From: an uncultured Clostridia bacterium
GTDB lineage: Bacteria > Bacillota > Clostridia > Lachnospirales > CAG-274
DNA length: 50,139 bases
Assembly (NCBI GenBank): GCA_944383305.1
Contig: CALWOZ010000017.1
Coordinates: forward strand, 1-50,139
Direction of reading: 5' to 3'
The position numbers were made by a program, and so were the translations under genes. Under the pieces are notes generated by a model that was given only the letters and a program-made list of their open reading frames with translations, did not search any database and was not told where the DNA came from. This document shows positions 45,259-50,139 of this stretch, in pieces; the stretch's first letter is position 1, and every line of letters begins with the position of its first letter.

Positions 45259-46317
45259 TCACCTTTTTATAGTATTTTTAAATATATCTTCTATTGCAAA
45301 TATTAATTTTTCATTCTGTTCTTTTTTATATATTCCTATTCTAAAATATTCACTTGTAAGATTAGTATAATTACCACAATTTCTTATACAAATATTATAT
45401 TTTTCATATAAAATTTTATCAAAACCTTTATATCCTTTAAAAAATATATAATTTGCATTACTGCCTATTATTTTAAAATTTAATAGTTTAAGACTATTTT
45501 TTATTTTTTCTTTTTCTTCATATATATAATCTAAACTTTTTTGTAAATATATCTCACAGTCTTTAAGACAGTATATCCCCATTTCTTGAGCAAAAATAGA
45601 TACAGCCCAGTCTGCACCATAAAAATATAAATTATCAATTGTTTTATTATTATATGTAATACAATATCCAAGTCTAAATCCTGCTAATGCAAATATTTTA
45701 GTAAAGGCTTTTAAAATAATTAAATTATTATAACTTTCTATAAATTTTTTAGAAGAGTAGGCTTCATTATTTGTTATAAAATCCATAAAACATTCATCTA
45801 TAAAAACATAGCCCTTACTAATTTTTAAAATTTTTTCTATTAAACTATTATTTATTAATTGTCCTGTTGGATTGTTAGGATTACATAAAAATATAATATC
45901 AAATTGTTCATTTTTTATAATATCTAATATATTCTCTTTTAAATTAAAATCATCTTTTTCTAATAAAATATGTTTATATATTTTACAGTCTACTGTTTTT
46001 AATGCTCTTTCATAATCTGAAAAAGTAGGTGCTAAAACTAAGGCTTTTTTAGGCTTTAAATATGACACTATTCTAAAAATTATATCTGATGCACCATTGC
46101 TACAAAATATGTAGTCTTTATCCACCTTTTCATAGTCACTAATAGCCTGTCTAAGATTTGTACAAAAATTATCTGGATAAAAGGTACTTTTATCCATAGC
46201 GGTTTTTAAAATGTCAATACTACCTTCTTTTAAGCCCAATGGATTTATATTAGCAGAAAAATCTATTATATTGCTATTTTTAAATACTTCATTTCCTCCG
46301 TGTTCATATTTATACAT
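45259..46317 (-). CDS. cobD: L-threonine-O-3-phosphate decarboxylase CobD-like
   Basis: A 352-aa PLP-dependent fold-type I enzyme. The opening KYEHGGNEVFKNSNIIDFSANINPLG is characteristic of CobD and not of HisC. The substrate and cofactor motifs are DYIFCSNGASDIIF, LCNPNNPTGQ, FIDECFMDF and LKAFTKIFALAGFRLGY, the latter with the PLP lysine. CobD makes (R)-1-amino-2-propanol phosphate for the cobamide nucleotide loop, joined to cobyric acid by CbiB, which is encoded 3 bases upstream. A histidinol-phosphate aminotransferase is the alternative, made unlikely by HGGN and by context. The symbol follows the Salmonella naming. Confidence 0.9.
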   Translation of the reverse strand: MYKYEHGGNEVFKNSNIIDFSANINPLGLKEGSIDILKTAMDKSTFYPDNFCTNLRQAISDYEKVDKDYIFCSNGASDIIFRIVSYLKPKKALVLAPTFSDYERALKTVDCKIYKHILLEKDDFNLKENILDIIKNEQFDIIFLCNPNNPTGQLINNSLIEKILKISKGYVFIDECFMDFITNNEAYSSKKFIESYNNLIILKAFTKIFALAGFRLGYCITYNNKTIDNLYFYGADWAVSIFAQEMGIYCLKDCEIYLQKSLDYIYEEKEKIKNSLKLLNFKIIGSNANYIFFKGYKGFDKILYEKYNICIRNCGNYTNLTSEYFRIGIYKKEQNEKLIFAIEDIFKNTIKR

Positions 46318-46320
46318 AAT

Positions 46321-47292
46321 CTATCCTTTCATAATAAAGTTTATAATTATTAAAATTAAAATACACTCTATTGTAGATATATACATAAGTTTATTAGCCA
46401 AGACTATATCTTCTAGTTGCACATTTTTAATATTATCTCCTATTGTTTTCTTTTCTACAACCTTACCTTTATATGTACTAGCTCCACCTAATTGTATGCT
46501 TAAAGCTCCGGCACATACAGCCTCTGTATGAGCAGAATTAGGACTTAAATGATTGTATCTATCCCTAAAATAAATTTTACAAGCATTTTTAAAGTTAAGT
46601 CTAGCTATAAAAGTAGATATTAACATTAATATAGCTGAAATTCTTGCTGGTATAAAATTAGCTATATCATCTAACCTTGCTGAAAATTTACCTAAATACA
46701 TAAATTTTTCATTTTTGTACCCAACCATAGAATCTAATGTATTAATAGCCTTATATACCATTCCTAATGGTACTCCTCCTAAAAATAAATATATTAAAGG
46801 AGCTATAACTCCATCTGATAAATTTTCTGATATAGTTTCTACTGTTGCTTTTATTATTTTTTCTTCTTCTAAGTTTTTAGTATCTCTCCCAACTATATAA
46901 GATAAATATAACCTAGCATTTTCTATATTTTTATTTTTTAGTTGTTTATATATTTTCATACTTTCTGTATAAAGACACTTAGGAGCAATTATAAAATAGC
47001 ACATTAAAATCTCAAAAATAAAACCTAAATAAAAGTTTATTTTATAAAATATATTAACAATAAATGTAAATAATAAAAATATAAAAATAAGTATTATTAT
47101 ATTCATAATCATTCCATATATAAATTGTAATTTAGGCTTTTGTATTTTTAATTTATCATAAATTTTTATACCTATGCTATTTATATATCCCAAAAATCGT
47201 ATAGGGTGAAAGGGATTTTGAGGGTCTCCTAAAATACAATCTATTATAAATCCTAATATTATAGCCAAAAATGTAATTTGATTAATAATCAT
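46321..47292 (-). CDS. cbiB: Adenosylcobinamide-phosphate synthase CbiB
   Basis: A 323-aa membrane protein that attaches aminopropanol phosphate to adenosylcobyric acid. Family motifs are present: DCILGDPQNPFHPIRFLGYINS (about 18-39), SYIVGRDTKNLEEEKIIKATVETISENLSDGVIAPLIYLFLGG (about 131-173), TLDSMVGYKNEKFMYLGKFSARLDDIANFIPARISA, and RDRYNHLSPNSAHTEAVCAGALSIQLGG. About five hydrophobic segments are visible. GAGGT precedes the ATG. It sits tightly between the HAD gene and cobD. Confidence 0.95.
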   Translation of the reverse strand: MIINQITFLAIILGFIIDCILGDPQNPFHPIRFLGYINSIGIKIYDKLKIQKPKLQFIYGMIMNIIILIFIFLLFTFIVNIFYKINFYLGFIFEILMCYFIIAPKCLYTESMKIYKQLKNKNIENARLYLSYIVGRDTKNLEEEKIIKATVETISENLSDGVIAPLIYLFLGGVPLGMVYKAINTLDSMVGYKNEKFMYLGKFSARLDDIANFIPARISAILMLISTFIARLNFKNACKIYFRDRYNHLSPNSAHTEAVCAGALSIQLGGASTYKGKVVEKKTIGDNIKNVQLEDIVLANKLMYISTIECILILIIINFIMKG

Positions 47293-47300
47293 ATTTTACC

Positions 47301-47909
47301 TCATAATAAAATATTTAAAAATTCATATAATTTTTTATCATTATAAAAAATATAGTCTGAATTATCTAAAATATTTTTAGATAAGTTTCTACTGCCACCA
47401 AAGGCTATACCAATTTTAGCAAGTTTTATCATCTCTACATCATTATCTCCATCGCCAATGGCTACAAAGTCAAAGTCAAAATTTTTAGTTATATCCTTTT
47501 TGTTAATTACTTTATGTACTGTATGGATTTTACCCTCTTTTACTGTACCTATACAAGAAAAATATCTTTGTTCCATATTAAGCCTTTTTAAAATAGGCTT
47601 AACTATTATATCTAAATTTCCAGTTACAATGATACATCTTTCTTTATTTTCTAAAATAAACTTTTCTATATATTCATTTAGTTTAATATTCTCCACTATT
47701 TTATGTATAGTTTTTATAGGTATATTTTTTAGCATATTAACTCTATTTTTAAAATTTTGTTCAAAATCTTCTTCGCCGTTCATAGCCTTTTCTGTCAAGA
47801 TTTGCATTTCTTCATATAGACCTATTTCTTTAGCAATTATAGGTAAAATCTCTTCTTTAGTTATTGTAGAATCTAAATCAAAAATAAATTTATATTTATA
47901 ATTTAACAT
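47301..47909 (-). CDS. HAD-IB family phosphatase in the cobamide operon
   Basis: The start at 47909 (MLNYKYKFIFDLDSTITKEE) is preferred because AAAGGA lies before it; the in-frame GTG at 47930 has no ribosome site and overlaps the cobO stop. The 202-aa product has the SerB-like motifs FDLDSTITKEEILP (nucleophile Asp), IVTGNLD and GDGDNDVEMIKLAKIGIAFGG. It looks like a phosphoserine-phosphatase-type enzyme. Within an operon for nucleotide-loop assembly it could be the missing alpha-ribazole-phosphate or cobamide-5'-phosphate phosphatase, since no CobC or CobZ homologue is present here; this is inference. Confidence 0.88.
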   Translation of the reverse strand: MLNYKYKFIFDLDSTITKEEILPIIAKEIGLYEEMQILTEKAMNGEEDFEQNFKNRVNMLKNIPIKTIHKIVENIKLNEYIEKFILENKERCIIVTGNLDIIVKPILKRLNMEQRYFSCIGTVKEGKIHTVHKVINKKDITKNFDFDFVAIGDGDNDVEMIKLAKIGIAFGGSRNLSKNILDNSDYIFYNDKKLYEFLNILL

Positions 47910-47929
47910 AAAAATCCTTTCTATACACA

Positions 47930-48454
47930 CTATTTTTCTATACCAACTCTAGCCATAACCCCTTTATTATAATAATGTTTTACTTCTTTCATTTCTGTAA
48001 CTAAATCTGCCTTTTCTTTTACACTTTCTAACGCGTATCTCCCTGTTAATATAAGTTCTGCACTATAAGGTTTAATATCCATTAAATCTAATATTTGTTG
48101 TTCTGTTAATATTTCCATATATACTGCTACATTTATTTCATCAAATATATAAATATCATATTCATTTTGTTTTAAAATTTCTATGGCTCTATCATATCCA
48201 TTGTTACCACAAGATATGTCATAATCTTTTAATGCACCCTTTTTAGCAAATCCTTTACCTGTTCCATATTGTTCTACTGTTACATTAGGTAAAAACTCTC
48301 TTATAGCCTTTATTTCGCTATATTCATCATCTTTCATAAACTGACCTATATATATTTTTTTACCTGCTCCACTTGCTCTTAATGTTAAGCCTAACATACA
48401 AGTAGTTTTACCTTTTCCATTTCCTGTATATATTTGTATATATCCTTTTTCCAT
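47930..48454 (-). CDS. cobO: Cob(I)yrinic acid a,c-diamide adenosyltransferase CobO/BtuR
   Basis: A 174-aa CobA-type corrinoid adenosyltransferase that transfers the adenosyl group of ATP to Co(I). The P-loop variant TGNGKGKTTCMLGLTLRASGAG (about 10-31) and IGQFMKDDEYSEI are typical. It continues with YDIYIFDEINVAVYMEIL and ELILTGRYALESVKEKADLVTEMKEVKHYYNKGVMARVGIE at the end. AAGGAGAG precedes the ATG. It is the first gene of the cobamide operon. No cobalamin riboswitch is recognisable in the 119 bp upstream. Confidence 0.95.
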   Translation of the reverse strand: MEKGYIQIYTGNGKGKTTCMLGLTLRASGAGKKIYIGQFMKDDEYSEIKAIREFLPNVTVEQYGTGKGFAKKGALKDYDISCGNNGYDRAIEILKQNEYDIYIFDEINVAVYMEILTEQQILDLMDIKPYSAELILTGRYALESVKEKADLVTEMKEVKHYYNKGVMARVGIEK

Positions 48455-48475
48455 AATACTCTCCTTATTATAATA

Positions 48476-48526
48476 AAATCAATTTTTTTAAATATTTTAT
48501 TTGTAAAAATTAATAATAGAAATAAT
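48476..48526. repeat. Possible decayed TCAATT element, copy G
   Basis: AAAATCAATTTTTTTAAATAT matches the left end of the family and the piece lies exactly between a terminator and the next gene start, as other copies do. The right half is unrecognisable, so this is tentative. Confidence 0.35.
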
Positions 48527-48565
48527 TAAAGACAAGGAATATATTTATTTTATCCTTGTCTTTTA
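48527..48565 (-). terminator. Terminator of the DUF5721-like gene
   Basis: AAAGACAAGGAT pairs with ATCCTTGTCTTT around a loop of about 12 bases, with T residues on the minus strand; it lies 9 bases after the stop codon at 48574. Confidence 0.75.
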
Positions 48566-48573
48566 TATCCCTA

Positions 48574-49041
48574 TTAATTATCATTACATTTTATGTTTAT
48601 CCCGTTTTTCTTAAAAAATTTTAAAATAATATCCTCCCATATTTTATCTTCTTTTTTATCTAATGAAAAGACTTTTTGACTTGTCCCTGTTGTACCAGTT
48701 ATAACATTATTTTGATATGTAATATTTAAAAACATAGCATTTGCATTTTCACATAAGTTATTAACACTGTCATCATCTAAAGAAAATACTATTTTAAAAA
48801 ATTTAGGCTTTTTATCACCTTTAATAAGACTTACAATATATGGTTTTAGCTCTTTCCATTTTACAAAATATCTATTTTCATCTTCGTTTAAATAATCTTT
48901 ATTTATATTACATAAAATATCATATTTAACAATAGTTTCTAAAGATACATTTCTAACTTCTAATTTGTCAAAGCTTTCTTCTTTTAAAAGCTTTTGCATA
49001 AAAATTTTAACCTCATCTTCTTCAATAGAAAAGACTAACAT
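48574..49041 (-). CDS. DUF5721-like protein of unknown function
   Basis: A 155-aa soluble protein. The pattern EVKIFMQKLLKEESFDKLEVR near the start, then YFVKWKELKPYIVSLIKGDKKPKFFKIVFSLD (about 83-114), NAMFLNITYQNNVITGTTGTSQKVFSLD (about 119-146) and a C-terminal helix agrees with my memory of DUF5721, a family of Lachnospiraceae found next to rnc. No catalytic motif is apparent. GAGGTGAG precedes the ATG. It follows rnc by 72 bases and has its own terminator. Family recall was not verified by a search. Confidence 0.7.
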   Translation of the reverse strand: MLVFSIEEDEVKIFMQKLLKEESFDKLEVRNVSLETIVKYDILCNINKDYLNEDENRYFVKWKELKPYIVSLIKGDKKPKFFKIVFSLDDDSVNNLCENANAMFLNITYQNNVITGTTGTSQKVFSLDKKEDKIWEDIILKFFKKNGINIKCNDN

Positions 49042-49113
49042 ACTCTCACCTCAAAAAATATTATATTAAAATAGTATATATAACAATAGTATATATACTA
49101 TTTATAATAAACA

Positions 49114-49785
49114 TTATTTTTCTAATAATTTTATAGCTTTAAAGGCTGCTAATTGTTCTGCATCTTTTTTACTTTTGCCTTGTCCTATGCCAAGTTCTTT
49201 ATCATTGTGTGTTACTTTTACAGTAAATACTTTGTCGTGGGCTGGACCTTCTTCATTTATTATTGTGTATTTAATAGGTTCTGTACTATTTTTTTGTATA
49301 ATCTCTTGTAAATATGTTTTACAATCATTCATTTCAAAAGTTTTTCTTTTTTCGTTTATAATGTCTTCCATTTTTGTCAATATAAACTTTTCTACTTTTG
49401 ATATATCTGAGGAATCTATATATATAGCTCCTATTATTGCTTCAAAGGCATCTGCTAATATAGAATCTCTTTCTCTACCACCAGTTAGTTCTTCGCCTTT
49501 ACCTAATAAAATATTTTGACCTATATTAATTTGTCTTGCTTTTTTAGCTAAAGAAGTTTCACATACAATACTTGCTCTAAGTTTAGTCAACTCACCCTCT
49601 GATAATTCGCTAAATCTTGTAAATATATGCTTACTTATAACAAGTTCTAAAACAGCATCACCTAAAAACTCTAGTCTTTCATTATTTTCTATATGTTCTT
49701 TTTTTTCGTGGCTAAAAGATGTATGAGTTAAAGCTACTTTTAATAAATTTTTATTTAAAAAATTATATCCTATATCTAAATCCAT
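49114..49785 (-). CDS. rnc: Ribonuclease III
   Basis: An endonuclease for double-stranded RNA, needed for rRNA maturation. Of its 223 aa, the catalytic domain (about 1-150) carries the signature NERLEFLGDAVLELVIS (about 33-49), the TKLRASIVCETSL helix, and DAFEAIIGAIYIDS with the metal-binding Asp and Glu. The double-stranded RNA-binding domain (about 155-222) ends GIGQGKSKKDAEQLAAFKAIKLLE. AGGAGG precedes the ATG. acpP lies upstream, the usual acpP-rnc order in Firmicutes, although a hairpin at 49902 may separate them. Confidence 0.96.
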   Translation of the reverse strand: MDLDIGYNFLNKNLLKVALTHTSFSHEKKEHIENNERLEFLGDAVLELVISKHIFTRFSELSEGELTKLRASIVCETSLAKKARQINIGQNILLGKGEELTGGRERDSILADAFEAIIGAIYIDSSDISKVEKFILTKMEDIINEKRKTFEMNDCKTYLQEIIQKNSTEPIKYTIINEEGPAHDKVFTVKVTHNDKELGIGQGKSKKDAEQLAAFKAIKLLEK

Positions 49786-49901
49786 TTATCCTCCTATTAA
49801 TAAATTCTTCTTAAAAATAAATATATATTTTATTATTTATATTTAACAAAAATTTATTCTTTATAATATTATATAAATAAAATTACCATAAAATAAATTA
49901 A

Positions 49902-49938
49902 AGTGAGCCTAAACTATAAATTATAGGTATAGCTCACC
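49902..49938 (-). terminator. Possible terminator between acpP and rnc
   Basis: GTGAGC pairs with GCTCAC as the outer stem, with CTATAA/TTATAG inside; on the minus strand TTTAATTTATTTT follows. The stem is interrupted, so it may be only partly effective. The rest of the 279-bp spacer shows no gene. Confidence 0.55.
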
Positions 49939-49984
49939 ATTTAATTTAATATAATATTTTCTATTTACTATCATAGATAATAAA

Positions 49985-50055
49985 TAGAAGCTATTTCTTT
50001 TTATTTATTATTTTATATTAAAATTAATAAAAACAAAGTTATAGCCTTATTATTA
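49985..50055. repeat. Possible TCAATT-related hairpin element, copy H
   Basis: GCTATTTCTTTTTATTTATTATTTTA pairs with TTAAAATTAATAAAAA ... AAAGTTATAGC. The GCTATT and AAAGTTATAGCCTTA ends resemble the inner arms of the family, but the outer TCAATT ends are missing. It lies just behind the acpP stop codon. Confidence 0.35.
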
Positions 50056-50064
50056 ATAATAAAA

Positions 50065-50139
50065 TTATTTTGCAGCTTCTATATAATTCACTGCATCTCC
50101 AACTGTTTTAATTTTTTCTGCATCTTCATTTTGAAACTC
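50065..50139 (-). CDS. acpP: Acyl carrier protein, C-terminal end (runs off the window)
   Basis: The last 24 codons of a gene entering from the right edge: EFQNEDAEKIKTVGDAVNYI, then EAAK and stop. This is the helix IV end of acyl carrier protein (EDAEKIKTVGDxVxYI is nearly invariant), the carrier of fatty-acid intermediates. The phosphopantetheine Ser lies outside the window. Its position before rnc supports the call. Confidence 0.9.
   Translation of the reverse strand, partial: EFQNEDAEKIKTVGDAVNYIEAAK

Noticed and set aside
48455..48573. Possible cobalamin riboswitch before the cobamide operon
   Set aside because: The 119-bp spacer holds only a terminator of the upstream gene and AT-rich sequence; no B12-box-like conserved core is visible.

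Overview
The window is about 50 kb of a very AT-rich chromosome (roughly 27-28% G+C by eye). Strong AGGAGG-type ribosome-binding sites, TTG and GTG starts, sigma-A promoters, SLH-domain surface proteins, a PASTA kinase, ScpA/ScpB and the small DUF4250 and DUF5721 proteins suggest a Gram-positive anaerobe of the Clostridia, probably a Lachnospirales-like lineage. This placement rests on gene content, not on a phylogeny.

Layout. 1-5.8 kb: a transposase fragment, murG, a DUF368 lipid-carrier transporter gene with clearly higher G+C, an aldo/keto reductase with a divergent MerR regulator, and long gene-poor spacers full of degenerate repeats. 5.8-17 kb: a secreted repeat protein, a small membrane-anchored protein, tRNA-Thr(GGU), and two tandem giant SLH surface proteins (988 and 1518 aa) separated by an IS481-type deletion derivative. 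16.7-26.5 kb: two small accessory genes, then the housekeeping run miaB, ylbF-like, mutS, mutL, an inactive site-2-protease homologue, scpA and scpB, all on the minus strand. 26.9-29.9 kb: a third SLH protein on the plus strand. 30.2-35.5 kb: rsmB-rlmN-stp-prkC. 35.6-37.5 kb: gene remnants, a small acidic protein, a rhomboid protease and a GNAT acetyltransferase. 37.6-42.3 kb: a MacAB-type efflux operon with two permeases. 42.3-44.1 kb: DUF4250-ruvA-ruvB. 44.6-48.5 kb: a late cobamide-assembly operon (cobO, HAD phosphatase, cbiB, cobD, Dph6-like ATP pyrophosphatase). 48.6-50.1 kb: a DUF5721-like gene, rnc and the end of acpP.

Three things stand out. First, an intergenic inverted-repeat element (seven clear copies and two doubtful ones) lies directly behind transcription terminators in most cases; its ends are conserved while the stem sequence changes on both arms. 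Second, the three SLH genes share near-identical starts and ends around divergent middles, and each stop codon is followed by the same pair of palindromes, which suggests recombination among surface-protein genes. Third, several housekeeping-linked proteins carry unusual features: Cys/His-rich metal-binding-like tails on the DUF1292 and YlbF proteins, and a site-2-protease homologue next to scpA that has lost its catalytic motif.

No CRISPR array, riboswitch, prophage or replication origin was recognised.
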